Part shown: positions 1 to 8,636 of the stretch, piece by piece
Layout: each line of letters starts with the position of its first letter
How positions within the stretch are numbered: position 1 is the first letter of the stretch
From: Leucobacter aridicollis
GTDB taxonomy: Bacteria > Actinomycetota > Actinomycetes > Actinomycetales > Microbacteriaceae
Reading direction: 5' to 3'
Assembly: GCF_013409595.1 (NCBI RefSeq)
Contig: NZ_JACCBD010000001.1
Span: 2,666,001-2,730,000 of the forward strand
DNA: 64,000 nucleotides
Program-made: the position numbers and the translations under genes
Notes under the pieces: model-generated
What the model was told of the DNA's origin: nothing
What the model saw: only the letters and a program-made list of their open reading frames with translations
Database searches by the model: none

Positions 1-301
1 GGCGGTCCGGCACCTCGGGTTCCCAGCCCTGCTCACCCCAGACCACGCCAAACAGCTCGCGCTCGTCGTCAAATCGACGATCGAGGGCAAACCCGTCGCG
101 CCCTTCGAAGCGTGCCCACACGTCAAAGGGCCCTTCCCCGTCTTGATCGACGAAGACGTTAATGACGATAGCGTCGACGCCGCCACCGGCCCCTCCCGGG
201 GCGGTGGCGGCGTCGACGAAGCGTTCGAGTCGAGCTCTGGCGACGTCCGAGTGCTCCTCGAGCATCGGGCGCAGAGCCGTCTCGTAGTCGCGCTGATCCA
301 T
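1..301 (-). CDS. hypothetical protein, N-terminal part (runs off window)
   Basis: The first 100 codons are present and the 3' end lies beyond position 1. The protein starts MDQRDYETALRPMLEEHSD and contains an acidic, Trp/Phe-rich core (VFVDQDGEGPFDVWARFEG, then DDERELFGVVW). This resembles small cytoplasmic actinobacterial proteins of unknown function (possibly the DUF6389 type, from memory only). The ATG at 301 is preceded by TACGCT and a 6-nt gap, the pattern of a leaderless promoter, which supports this start. No function can be assigned. Confidence 0.6.
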   Translation of the reverse strand, partial: MDQRDYETALRPMLEEHSDVARARLERFVDAATAPGGAGGGVDAIVINVFVDQDGEGPFDVWARFEGRDGFALDRRFDDERELFGVVWGEQGWEPEVPDR

Positions 302-322
302 GCTGTCAGCGTAGCGTGGCGG

Positions 323-826
323 CTACCGGCCCGCTACGAGCATGTCGGCGAAACTTGCCGCCTTCAAACGAAGCGTATCGATGCGCTGCACGCGGGCCGC
401 GGCGACGTCAAACCCCTCGTAGGCGGGCGGCGGGTCGTTGCGCACGTTGCGGGAGCACTGGAATTCCCGGCAGAGCAGGATCCCGACCGTACTACCCCGT
501 CGCCCGGCGTCGCCAACGCGCTTCGCGGCCCAGAACACGACCTCGTTCGGCAGCCGTACGTCCTGGCACCAGTTGCACATGGCACGCGAGCGCGGCGTCG
601 CTTCGGCCTGCGAGAAACTGACGCCGACCGGGTCACCATCAAGCAGCGGGAGCACGGCGTAGGCGCGGCGCACGAACTTCGGGTCCCGCCACCCGTAGAA
701 GTCGAGCGCGGCCCAGTCGGCGTCGGTGAGGGTTTCGAAGGTCGCCGGCAGCGATAGCTCTTTCGTTTCCCTGCGCGATGCGTTGACGAACGAGGATCGG
801 ATGAATGATTCTGTGAGGGGTTGCAT
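323..826 (-). CDS. FBP-type zinc-finger protein (EF-G-binding C-terminal domain)
   Basis: 167 aa. The C-terminal half carries a treble-clef zinc-finger pattern: CNWC at residues 84-87 and C119/C124 (CREFQC), followed by RNDPPP. This is the arrangement of the C-terminal domain of FusB/FusC-type elongation factor G-binding proteins (Pfam FBP_C), common as a stand-alone protein in actinobacteria. The N-terminal part (SRRETKELSLPATFETL, then DWAALDFYGWRDPKF) also matches that family as I know it. Family knowledge suggests binding to ribosome-stalled EF-G. A role in fusidic acid resistance cannot be inferred from sequence. It is transcribed in the same direction as the partial gene at 301 but separated from it by 21 nt of stop-to-start spacing. 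Confidence 0.75.
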   Translation of the reverse strand: MQPLTESFIRSSFVNASRRETKELSLPATFETLTDADWAALDFYGWRDPKFVRRAYAVLPLLDGDPVGVSFSQAEATPRSRAMCNWCQDVRLPNEVVFWAAKRVGDAGRRGSTVGILLCREFQCSRNVRNDPPPAYEGFDVAAARVQRIDTLRLKAASFADMLVAGR

Positions 827-946
827 GAGTCAGCCTTTCGAGAGCCGGCCGCGAGACCGCGGCGCGGATCCTAGCGATGTGAGAAGTGGGTTCACCAAGC
901 CCGCGGCGGGGAGGCGCTCAGCATTCCCGCCGCGAGGGCAGTGCAG

Positions 947-1015
947 TCACTCACCGTCAGCAAGGGCTTCGCTGACGACCTCCTGACGCTGCGAGTACAG
1001 CTCTCGGTAACTCAT
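947..1015 (-). CDS. possible 22-aa peptide downstream of the permease
   Basis: A short frame (MSYRELYSQRQEVVSEALAD, then GE and TGA) begins 24 nt after the permease stop on the same strand. It is hydrophilic and predicted helical. There is no strong Shine-Dalgarno sequence. It is listed only because its position and composition look gene-like; it may be chance. Confidence 0.2.
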   Translation of the reverse strand: MSYRELYSQRQEVVSEALADGE

Positions 1016-1039
1016 GCGTACGAGTGTACTCGCGCTCGG

Positions 1040-2506
1040 CTACTCCGCGCTGTCAGCCTGTTGCGCGCCCGCCTTCGCCGCACGGACGCGCGCGAGCCGC
1101 CGCCGCACGGCCGGCCAGAACACGGCCAGCACGGCGACCGAAATGAGGCTCGTCCACACCTGCGTGCGGGTACCGTCGCCGCTCACGACCATGATGACGA
1201 CGATGCCGATCACCGCGAGAATCACGAGGATCCCGAGCCACGGGTGGAGCCACATCTTGAGCTCGAGCCCTGCGACCTCCTCCTTCGTCATGCGCTGCCG
1301 CATGCGGATCTGGGTGGCCGCGATGAACGCGTAGACGAACAGCGCGACCAGGCCAGCGGAGTTCATGATGAAGTCGAAGATGCCTGACTCGGGTGCCGCG
1401 AAGTTCACGATCACCGCCGCGTACCCGCCGAGTGTCGACGCAATGACCGCGGCGATCGGCACCCCGTTGCGCGAGCGCTTGGCGACGATCGCTGGGGCGT
1501 AGCCCTGCTCGGCGAGCGCCGCGAACATGCGCGCGGCAGAGTAGAGACCAGAGTTCAGCACCGAGCAGACCGCGGTGAGTGTGACGGCGCTCATGATCGC
1601 GCCGGCCGCGGGGATGCCGTACAGGGTGAAGACGTGCACGAACGGCCCCTCGACCTGCGGGTCGGGCAGCTGATTCCACGGCACGATCACGACGATGAGG
1701 AAGACTGCACCGACGAAGAACAGCAGGATGCGCCATACGACCGTCGTCGTCGCCTGCCGCACGCCCTTGGCCGGGTTCTCCGATTCCGCGGCGGCCATCA
1801 CGGCGATCTCCGTGCCGAAGTACGAGAAGATCACGATCGCGACGCCGGCGATGACAGGCCAGACGCCGTTCGGGGCGAAGCCGCCGTGCTCCCACAGGTT
1901 CGGCAGCGAGAACGAGGCGCCGGGCCACAGCCCGAAGGCGAAGAGCACGCCTACGCCGAGGAATACCACGATCGCGACAACCTTGATGCTCGCGAGCCAG
2001 AACTCGACCTCACCAAACGAGCGCACCGAGACCACGTTCGTGATGGTAAAGATCAGCATCATTGCGATCGAGAACACCCATTCGGGAATCCCCGGCATCC
2101 AGCCGTGCAGGATCGAGCCGCTCACGACGGCCTCGAATGCGATGACACCCACCCAGAAGTACCAGTAGAGCCAGCCCACGAAGTACGCGGCCCAGTCGCC
2201 GAGGCCGACCCGCGCGTATTCCATGAACGAGCCCGTCGTCGGCCGGGCCGCCGCCATCTCTCCGAGCATGCGCATCGCGAGGAAGACCAGCACACCGCCG
2301 ATGAGGTACGAGACGAGCGCGGCGGGCCCCACGGACCGGATCACGTTCCCCGAGCCAACGAACAGGCTCGCGCCGATGATCCCGCCGAGCGTGATCATCG
2401 TGATGTGGCGCGATGCCAGCTTCTTGGACTTCCCACCGCCCTTGCCAGGCACCACCTGTGCCACTGAGGTCGCTGGTGAAACCGGCTTATCGTAATTCGC
2501 TCGCAT
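1040..2506 (-). CDS. amino acid permease (APC superfamily, AAT family)
   Basis: 488 aa with about 12 hydrophobic segments. The first membrane segment carries the APC signature (ITLGGIIGASLFVGSGNVI), followed by GEMAAARPTTGSFMEYA and SYFGTEIAVMAAAESENPAKG, all typical of GabP/AroP/LysP-like proton-coupled amino-acid importers. The chosen ATG at 2506 (MRANYDKPVSPATS) has AAGGGCAGG just upstream. A longer frame reaches 2542 but lacks a better ribosome site. The substrate cannot be decided; GabP-like importers are the closest in feel. It stands alone, apart from a possible 22-aa frame behind it. Confidence 0.85.
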   Translation of the reverse strand: MRANYDKPVSPATSVAQVVPGKGGGKSKKLASRHITMITLGGIIGASLFVGSGNVIRSVGPAALVSYLIGGVLVFLAMRMLGEMAAARPTTGSFMEYARVGLGDWAAYFVGWLYWYFWVGVIAFEAVVSGSILHGWMPGIPEWVFSIAMMLIFTITNVVSVRSFGEVEFWLASIKVVAIVVFLGVGVLFAFGLWPGASFSLPNLWEHGGFAPNGVWPVIAGVAIVIFSYFGTEIAVMAAAESENPAKGVRQATTTVVWRILLFFVGAVFLIVVIVPWNQLPDPQVEGPFVHVFTLYGIPAAGAIMSAVTLTAVCSVLNSGLYSAARMFAALAEQGYAPAIVAKRSRNGVPIAAVIASTLGGYAAVIVNFAAPESGIFDFIMNSAGLVALFVYAFIAATQIRMRQRMTKEEVAGLELKMWLHPWLGILVILAVIGIVVIMVVSGDGTRTQVWTSLISVAVLAVFWPAVRRRLARVRAAKAGAQQADSAE

Positions 2507-2704
2507 ACCTGCCCTTGTCGTCGCGTCTCTGCGGATGCACATAGGCTACGCATGACGCCGAAACGCGTGAAACGAAGTTCTGCACATTGATCGGCGCTTC
2601 CCCGTGCAAAGCCATCTTTCCCGCGAATTCGCTTGTTTAGGCACTCGGCTGGCACCGAATCCGCTGCCCAGGGCTACAAGAACTCCGCTTTTCGCGTCCA
2701 CAAA

Positions 2705-2725
2705 TTCCCCCTTTTGGGAGGGGAA
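2705..2725 (-). terminator. weak hairpin after the response-regulator gene
   Basis: TTCCCC and GGGGAA arms (2705-2710 and 2720-2725) with a 9-nt loop lie 26 nt past the stop of the response-regulator gene on its strand, followed by a short T-rich stretch. It is a plausible but weak factor-independent terminator. Confidence 0.3.
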
Positions 2726-2750
2726 AGTCCACGGTCGACGCCTTCCACCA

Positions 2751-3437
2751 TCAGGCCTGCGGGGCTTCGGCAACTCCAATCTCGTAGCCGAGGATCACAG
2801 CGTGCACGCGGTCGCGCAGGTGCAGCTTCGCGAAGATCGCATTCACATGCGATTTCACCGTCGACGGCGCGAGATGGAGCGACGCGGCGATCTCGGCATT
2901 CGTCTCGCCGCGAACGATCCCCAGGAACACGTCGCGTTCACGCGGGCTCAGGATCGCTAGCTCGCCAGGCTCCTCCGCTCGCCCGCCCAGCGGCCCTTCG
3001 GATTCCTCGGATCCAACGAAATGCGCAACGAGTTGCGCCGTCAGCCGCGGCGAGACGACGGACTCGCCAGCGGCCACTGCTTGCACGGCCTCGACCAGCG
3101 CTGCTGGCTTCGAACTTTTGAGGAGAAAGGCACTCGCGCCCGCGCGCAGGCTCCCGAAGGCGTACTCGTCAAGGTCGAACGTGGTGAGCACGATCACCCG
3201 CACCGCTGGATGCCGCTCGGCGATAAGTCGCGTCGCCTCAAGGCCTCCCATCAGCGGCATGCGCACATCCATGAGCACCACATCCGGGTGCAGAACCGCC
3301 GCCGCGTCGAGTGCCTCGAGCCCGTTCCCCGCTTCACCGACAACGTCGATTCCGTCCGCGGAATCGAGGATCAGGGCGTGCCCAGCGCGCGCAAGCGGCT
3401 GATCATCGACCACGACGACACGGATCGGCCCGCTCAT
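2751..3437 (-). CDS. NarL/LuxR-family response regulator
   Basis: 228 aa. The receiver domain (about residues 5-120) has the acidic pair D11/D12, the phospho-acceptor D57 in VVLMDVRMP, the TTFD switch region and the conserved K in LLKSSKP. The C-terminal LuxR helix-turn-helix (about 165-225) shows LSPRERDVFLGIVRGETNAE and STVKSHVNAIFAKL. The ATG at 3437 overlaps the TGA of the kinase gene by 4 nt (ATGA), indicating translational coupling. Its natural partner is the kinase at 3434-4639. The divergent ABC exporter at 4833-6898 is the obvious regulon candidate. Confidence 0.92.
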   Translation of the reverse strand: MSGPIRVVVVDDQPLARAGHALILDSADGIDVVGEAGNGLEALDAAAVLHPDVVLMDVRMPLMGGLEATRLIAERHPAVRVIVLTTFDLDEYAFGSLRAGASAFLLKSSKPAALVEAVQAVAAGESVVSPRLTAQLVAHFVGSEESEGPLGGRAEEPGELAILSPRERDVFLGIVRGETNAEIAASLHLAPSTVKSHVNAIFAKLHLRDRVHAVILGYEIGVAEAPQA

Positions 3438-4639
3438 GATCGCCTCAGCTGAACCGGGAGCACTGCGCGCGTCTGCCACCCAGCGTGCGCACCCGGCAAT
3501 GGGGCGGCCGTCAGCTCTCCGCCGAACGCACGAGCGCGCTCGCGCAAAGCAGTGAGCCCAACACCAGCTCCGACGCCGATGTTCGGGTTCGCTCCGCCAC
3601 GACAGTTGTCGGTCACCGTCACGACGAGCTCGGAGTCGGTCACCGCAACCCGAACTTCGACATACGTTACGTCTACGCCGTGACGGAGCACATTCGTGAG
3701 CGATTCACGTACGATCCGGTGAACGGCTGTGCGCAGCCCGGGGTCAGCGGGCAACTCGGTATTGACGTCAAGCGTGACGGGGACGCCGGTGCGGCGAAAG
3801 ACCTCGACAAGCCCGTCAAGCGTCGGCGCCGTGTGCCCAGCCGTTTCGAGCGTCTCAACCAGATCTGGGTCGCTGTCGCGGAGGACGTGCAAGATACGCT
3901 GCATTTCCTCCAGCGCACCAGCCCCGACCTCGCCGAGCTGGTCGAGCGCCGCCCGAGCCCGCTCTGGGTGTTTCTCCCAGCCCGCCGCCGCGCCGCCCGC
4001 GAGCGCCACCATCACCGTCACGGAGTGGGCGACAACGTCGTGCATCTCAGCCGTAATACGGGCGCGCTCAGCGCCAGCCGCACGTTCCTCACGGAGGGCC
4101 ACGACCTGTTCAAGCGTCTCGCGCCTTCCCCGCGCCGTTCGCACCGCAACCCCCGCAGCAAGCGCGGCGACTGCGAACGGTTGCAGCCCAGCGATCGGCG
4201 GGGTCGCACGGATGCCGATCCACATCGCGGCCCAGCTCACGCCGAGCACGATGAGCGCAGCGGCGGCCGCACCGATCAGCGCGGTACGAAGGCGCACGCG
4301 ACTCGCAAGCGCGAACAGCCCGAAGATGATCTCTGTCGTTGGCCCGGCCAACGACGCTGCATAGACGGGGTTCAGCGAAGCTACTCCGGCCACGATGAGG
4401 AGCACGGGGAGCGGGTGGCTTCTGCGCCACCAGAACACAATGGCGACGACGACCACGCATGCCCAGCCGAGCCAGACCGGGTGACGCGGCTCGAGAATGA
4501 GCGCCGCCGCCGGCGGCGCCGAGCAAGCAAGGATCACCGCGACATCGGCGACCCTGGGACGTGCCGCGAACCACCTCGCGACGCGAGAACGCCCCTGCTG
4601 CAGGGAGAGGTCAGGGCGGTCCAACATCACACCTGCCAC
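3434..4639 (-). CDS. sensor histidine kinase (NarL/DesK type)
   Basis: 401 aa. About five or six hydrophobic segments occupy residues 30-165 with no extracellular sensor domain. A HisKA_3 dimerisation domain follows, with the phospho-acceptor His200 in ITAEMHDVVAHSVTVM. The HATPase region carries the N-box (VRESLTNVLRHG), VTVTDNCRGG and GVGLTALRERARAFGG. The GTG start at 4639 has AGAGAGGAAG upstream; an ATG at 4627 is an alternative. The lack of a sensor domain and the divergent ABC/FtsX genes suggest an intramembrane-sensing kinase responding to envelope stress or an antimicrobial compound; this is inference. Confidence 0.88.
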   Translation of the reverse strand: MAGVMLDRPDLSLQQGRSRVARWFAARPRVADVAVILACSAPPAAALILEPRHPVWLGWACVVVVAIVFWWRRSHPLPVLLIVAGVASLNPVYAASLAGPTTEIIFGLFALASRVRLRTALIGAAAAALIVLGVSWAAMWIGIRATPPIAGLQPFAVAALAAGVAVRTARGRRETLEQVVALREERAAGAERARITAEMHDVVAHSVTVMVALAGGAAAGWEKHPERARAALDQLGEVGAGALEEMQRILHVLRDSDPDLVETLETAGHTAPTLDGLVEVFRRTGVPVTLDVNTELPADPGLRTAVHRIVRESLTNVLRHGVDVTYVEVRVAVTDSELVVTVTDNCRGGANPNIGVGAGVGLTALRERARAFGGELTAAPLPGAHAGWQTRAVLPVQLRRS

Positions 4640-4719
4640 GCTCTTCCTCTCTGCACCACGGGGCGCAGCACACTGCGTGGCCCTCCTCCGACGCTACTGC
4701 GGAGCAGCTGTGCGCGCCA

Positions 4720-4764
4720 CCACCCGTGGGTGGAAGCCATGGCCCACCGGTTCAGCCCGTGGGC
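4720..4764. promoter_or_regulatory. two inverted repeats between kinase and ABC genes
   Basis: The divergent intergenic region holds CCACCC-GT-GGGTGG (4720-4733) and GCCCAC...GTGGGC (4742-4747 with 759-764). Two related dyads between a response-regulator operon and a divergent exporter are candidates for regulator binding. No proof is available from sequence alone. Confidence 0.3.
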
Positions 4765-4832
4765 GGTGACGACGCGCCTCACCCCGCTCGTAGCGTGGGT
4801 CGAACCAGCTGCTCATCGAAAGGTACGACGCT

Positions 4833-5558
4833 ATGGCCGACTCCGTCACCGTCCCCCGCCCGTGGCTTCTCAGCGCCGAAGGCCTCACTAAATCGTTCGG
4901 ACCAACGCACGCACTCGTCGACGCCGACTTCACCATATTTCCGGGCGAGGCCGTCGCGATCATGGGCCCGTCGGGGTCAGGCAAGTCGACGCTGCTGCAC
5001 GCGCTCGCGGGGATCGAGCCGGCGGACTCCGGCACTGTCATACTTCGTCGGACAGCTGCAACGGGGAGCTCCGACGCTGGCTTCGATGACCTCGCCACTC
5101 TGAGCGACGCCGCCCGTTCCGCCCTCCGGCTGCGGCGCTTCGGGTTCGTCTTTCAGCACGGCATGCTGGTGCCCGAACTCCGCGCATGGGAGAACGTCGC
5201 GCTTCCACTGCTGCTTGCTGGCGCGTCCCGAGATACGGCGAGGCATCGGGCCGCCGACGAACTCGAACGGCTGGGTCTCGCCGGGCTTGAAGATAGGCGC
5301 ATCGGCCAGCTCTCGGGCGGCGAGGCGCAGCGGGTGGCCATCGCCCGTGCCCTAGCGCCCCGCCCAACGTTGATCTTCGCCGATGAGCCGACCGGCGCGC
5401 TCGACTCCGTCACCGCTGGCGGTGTGCTCGACGCGCTTCTTGCGTCGAGCACGGGCCCGGCCCGGGCGCTCCTCATCGTCACCCATGACGAAGGTGTCGC
5501 CGCGCGCTGCGACCGTGTTGTCCGATTGCGTGACGGCAGCGTGGAGGCTCGCTCGTGA
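4833..5558 (+). CDS. ABC transporter ATP-binding protein (MacB/LolD-like)
   Basis: 241 aa, a single nucleotide-binding domain. It shows Walker A GPSGSGKST, Q-loop VFQHGMLVPELRAWENV, signature LSGGEAQRVAIARAL, Walker B LIFADEPTGALDS and the H-loop in VTHDEGVAARC. A-type GALDS Walker B segments are typical of the MacB/LolD/BceA exporters that pair with FtsX-like permeases. AAAGG precedes the ATG. The stop overlaps the GTG of the permease by 4 nt (GTGA). Divergent from the two-component genes, with which it probably forms a detoxification or envelope-stress module. Confidence 0.92.
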   Translation: MADSVTVPRPWLLSAEGLTKSFGPTHALVDADFTIFPGEAVAIMGPSGSGKSTLLHALAGIEPADSGTVILRRTAATGSSDAGFDDLATLSDAARSALRLRRFGFVFQHGMLVPELRAWENVALPLLLAGASRDTARHRAADELERLGLAGLEDRRIGQLSGGEAQRVAIARALAPRPTLIFADEPTGALDSVTAGGVLDALLASSTGPARALLIVTHDEGVAARCDRVVRLRDGSVEARS

Positions 5559-6898
5559 CCGCCCACGCCTTCCTCATCCTGGCGAGGCCGGCTGGCAAGT
5601 CTGGCACCATCGCGGCGATGCAACTTGCCGCGGCGGCCCTCACCACGATCCTCACGTTCGCCGTTGCCCTGCTTGCCCGGGCATATTGGAGCGTGCCCTC
5701 GCCGGAGCCGGGGTACCCCATCCTTGCTGTCGGTCTCGCCGGCGCGCTCCTCGTTCCACTCATCACGCTCGGAGGCTCGACGGCGCGGCTCGCAGCGCGG
5801 AGCCGCGACGACAGATTGGCGACGCTTCGGCTGCTCGGCGCTTCAGCCGGCACGGTCCGGCGACTCGCCGTCGCGGAGGCGACACTGATGGCTGCGGCGG
5901 GCGTCGCAGCGGGCACTGGGCTCTCAGTTGCGCTCCCTGCTGCGCTGGGCGGGCTCACCGTCCACGGGTCCCCCTTCCGCGAGGCCTCATATCACTTGCC
6001 GTGGTGGGTGACCGCAGCGCTCCCGCCGGCCCTCATCGCGGTCGCAGCGATGAGCGCACTGCTCGGCCTCCGGCGAGTCACGCTCTCACCGCTCGGGGTT
6101 CGCACACGGCAGGACGCGCCTCGATTGAGCTGGCTGCGTGCCGTCGCAGGAGTTGCAGTGGTCGTCGCAGCCGTCGTATTAGTGCAGATTTCGTCGCCTG
6201 GCTGGGGCACTGCCGCGCTCGTCGCAGCGTTCGCGCTCACAACGCTTGCGCTCATGGCGGTGCTGGGATTGGTTGGCCCTCTCGCCATCGGAGTGACAGC
6301 CCGCGTGACCGCAGCCCGAACCGCCGATGCGTCGTCACTCGTGGCGGCGCGAGGCGTCGCCGACGATCCGCGTGCAGCCTGGCGCAGCGTCTCTTCGCTC
6401 GCGCTTGCGAGCTTTGTGCTCCTGCCAGCGGGATCGCTGCTCGGATACCTTGACACGATCAGCCGCAGCGAGAGTCGCGCGATCATGACGACGGACCAGC
6501 TGCTGCTTTTTGCCGACACGCGGACGATGCTGCTCGCGCTCACCGCCGTGTCGTTCGTGGTTGTGTCATGCCAGATCGCCATCACTCAAACGGCCGCGAT
6601 TCTCGAACGTCGAGACCTCTACATTGCGCTGGATCGACTCGGCATGCCGAGGACGGCGCTCGAACGTGCGCGGCGCGTGCGCGTGTTGCGTCCGGCCCTC
6701 ATCGCCGTTGGCGGGTCTGCCGCCGTCGCCTCGGTCGTCGCCGCGCCGCTCGTGTTGGTTGCCGCCACCGTCGCGCCGCTCTTTCTTGTCTCGGCTGTCG
6801 CGATCCTCGGGCTCGGACTGTTACTCGTGTGGATCGGCGTCGCTGCCACACGTCCCGTCCTTAGCCGGGCGCTGACGGCTCCGTCGCGCGGTGAGTAG
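5555..6898 (+). CDS. FtsX-like ABC permease
   Basis: 447 aa starting at a GTG that overlaps the ATPase stop. The N-terminal part has several membrane segments, followed by the FtsX-type RDDRLATLRLLGASAGTVRR motif, repeated near the C-terminus as ERRDLYIALDRLGMPRTALE. About ten hydrophobic helices and no large extracellular domain are visible, closer to BceB-like or streptomycete FtsX permeases than to MacB. It partners the preceding ATPase. Its 3' end overlaps the tail of the converging broken glycosyltransferase gene by 38 nt. Confidence 0.87.
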   Translation: MTAHAFLILARPAGKSGTIAAMQLAAAALTTILTFAVALLARAYWSVPSPEPGYPILAVGLAGALLVPLITLGGSTARLAARSRDDRLATLRLLGASAGTVRRLAVAEATLMAAAGVAAGTGLSVALPAALGGLTVHGSPFREASYHLPWWVTAALPPALIAVAAMSALLGLRRVTLSPLGVRTRQDAPRLSWLRAVAGVAVVVAAVVLVQISSPGWGTAALVAAFALTTLALMAVLGLVGPLAIGVTARVTAARTADASSLVAARGVADDPRAAWRSVSSLALASFVLLPAGSLLGYLDTISRSESRAIMTTDQLLLFADTRTMLLALTAVSFVVVSCQIAITQTAAILERRDLYIALDRLGMPRTALERARRVRVLRPALIAVGGSAAVASVVAAPLVLVAATVAPLFLVSAVAILGLGLLLVWIGVAATRPVLSRALTAPSRGE

Positions 6899-7780
6899 GC
6901 GGAAGCGCTGCGATGAGTGCTTCCGCGCCCGCGACCGCGCCGTCATATTCACGCAACCGCGCTCCGAGTTCCCGCGCACGTCTCCGGGTCTCAGTGTCGT
7001 CGATCAGTTTCGATAACGCCGCGCGCACCGCGGCTACAGAGGCACCACGGCGGAGTGAGATCCCGACTCCTGCCCGCTCAACGGCGCGGCCGATTCCAGG
7101 CTGGTCCGAGCTCAGATCGAGCGGTACGACAAGCACGGGGACTCCATGCGCGAGCGCAGCGAGTGTTGTTCCGTGACCGCCGTGGGTAACAACGACGGAG
7201 GCATCCGGCATCAGTTCGGCACGATCTGACCACGCCAAGAGCCTGACGTGCGGCGGGGCCCGTAGCGTTTCCGAGTCGAGGGCGTGGCCCGTCGTTGCGG
7301 TTACTCGAACAGGAAGGTCGACGACGGCGTCGAGAAGTCGCTGCCACGTCTGCACGAGACGCGGAAACGGAAACGTGCTCAGGCTCATGAGTATGCCTGG
7401 TGTCCGCGGGTGAGCTTCCACGGCCCGCACCATCGGTGCCAGTATGGGACACGTCACGACTCACCTGTTCTTCAAGCTCGGGCGCGGACGCCGCGACTAT
7501 GGCCTCAGCACCACCGAGCAGCCGCCGCACCGGTAGCCCCCGGAGCCACAGGATCTTGCCGAGGCGCTGAAGCCTTCCGCGCATCAGCGAGTCGGTTGTC
7601 GGCTCCAACAGCGCGTATGGTTGACCACGTTTGCGGAGCGTCTGCAGCGTGGAGAGCAGCAGGGGGTCACCGACCACGAGGTCGGCTGGCCGGGCATCGA
7701 GCTCGACTCCAACGTCGCGTGCTGCCTTTGGGTCGCTCATGAGCGCGACCGGGCGGCCGGTGAGCGCGACTGTGGGCCGC
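6861..7780 (-). pseudogene. broken GT-B glycosyltransferase (UGT/MGT type)
   Basis: Two neighbouring frames together encode most of a UDP-glycosyltransferase. The downstream frame (6861-7457) holds the sugar-nucleotide-binding half, with VVVTHGGHGTTLAALAHGVP and SSDQPGIGRAVERAGVG, the hallmark of macrolide-type glycosyltransferases. The upstream frame (about 7450-7780) holds ELDARPADLVVGDPLLLS and continues to SAPELEEQ before the frame is lost near 7455-7475. The first 80-90 residues expected for the family (the N-terminal Rossmann start) are absent: the open frame runs straight into the 3' end of the gene at 7781. Truncation plus a frameshift indicate a pseudogene. A sequencing slip could explain the frameshift but not the missing N-terminus. 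Confidence 0.75.
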
Positions 7781-8533
7781 TCAGCGCGCAGCGAGCGCCA
7801 GGTGGAGGATCGGGTACGGTCGCCCGTCGCCGTCGAGCTCGCTGCGTCCCACTTCTTCGAAGCCGCGGCTCACGTAGAAGCCGTGAGCGCCCGGGTTCTG
7901 CTCGTTGACGTCAACCCTCGTCACGCCGAGCCGCTCGATCGTGTGAGCAAGCAGCGCGCTCCCCACCCCGGTGCCACGTGCGGCGTCGTCGACAAAGAGC
8001 ATCTCGAGGCCGCCGTTGGCAACCCCCGCGAACCCGAGTGGCTTCCCGTCCCGCTCGGCGACGACGAGCGTCACGGCCGGGAAGTAGGCGTCGGCAAGCT
8101 GCCCCTCGATGCGCGCGAAGTCGTCTTCGGCGAGAAAGTCGTGGGTCGCGCGCACCGCGCTCCGCCAGATTGCCACGAGTGCCGGGAACTCATCGGGCCC
8201 GTGCGTGGGCCGGATCGTCAGATCCGTCTCGCGCGCGTGTTCGAGACTGCGCTCATGCACGGCGAGCTCGTGCTGAATGAACGCCGAAATGAGGGCGCGG
8301 TAGGCGGCCTCGACGACCTCGGGCGATGCCCCGTGGTCGACCGCGAGCCCGCGGACCTTGGCGATCACCTGCTCGACCCGATCCGGCGCACGCACCGCCT
8401 GCGTATCGCTCTTCAGCGCTCCCGCGGCCTCGACCCAACGCTGCCGGGTCGCGATCAGCTCGACAATCTGACCGTCGAGCGCGTCGATGGCGGCTCGTAC
8501 CTCGGGGAGCGTAGCGGTCTGCTGGTTATTCAT
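7781..8533 (-). CDS. chorismate mutase (AroQ-like)-GNAT acetyltransferase fusion
   Basis: 250 aa with two domains. Residues 8-96 form a three-helix AroQ/PchB-like chorismate mutase domain: VRAAIDALDGQIVELIATRQ, then a K in AGALKSD, RVEQVIAKVR and ALISAFIQHEL. Residues 105-250 form a GNAT domain of the YjaB type: WRSAVRATHDFL, LEMLFVDDAARGTGVGSALL (acetyl-CoA loop), VDVNEQNPGAHGFYVSRGF and GRPYPILHLAL. Known PchB-like domains act on chorismate or isochorismate. The GNAT acceptor is unknown. The ATG at 8533 follows TACGCT with a 6-nt gap (leaderless pattern), so the fusion starts at the mutase domain. The two domains are in one unbroken frame. Confidence 0.85.
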   Translation of the reverse strand: MNNQQTATLPEVRAAIDALDGQIVELIATRQRWVEAAGALKSDTQAVRAPDRVEQVIAKVRGLAVDHGASPEVVEAAYRALISAFIQHELAVHERSLEHARETDLTIRPTHGPDEFPALVAIWRSAVRATHDFLAEDDFARIEGQLADAYFPAVTLVVAERDGKPLGFAGVANGGLEMLFVDDAARGTGVGSALLAHTIERLGVTRVDVNEQNPGAHGFYVSRGFEEVGRSELDGDGRPYPILHLALAAR

Positions 8534-8636
8534 CGCCCCAGCGTATCGCGTGGGTTCGTCCCTTCCCGGTTCAGGGTAGCGCCAGCGCTACTTCCGCGCT
8601 CGCGCCGGGGCCATCGCGCCGCCGCGCCGCTCGCGC

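Noticed and set aside
323..826. fusidic-acid resistance gene
   Set aside because: Only the zinc-finger C-terminal type is present; many such proteins are not resistance factors, so no resistance claim is made.
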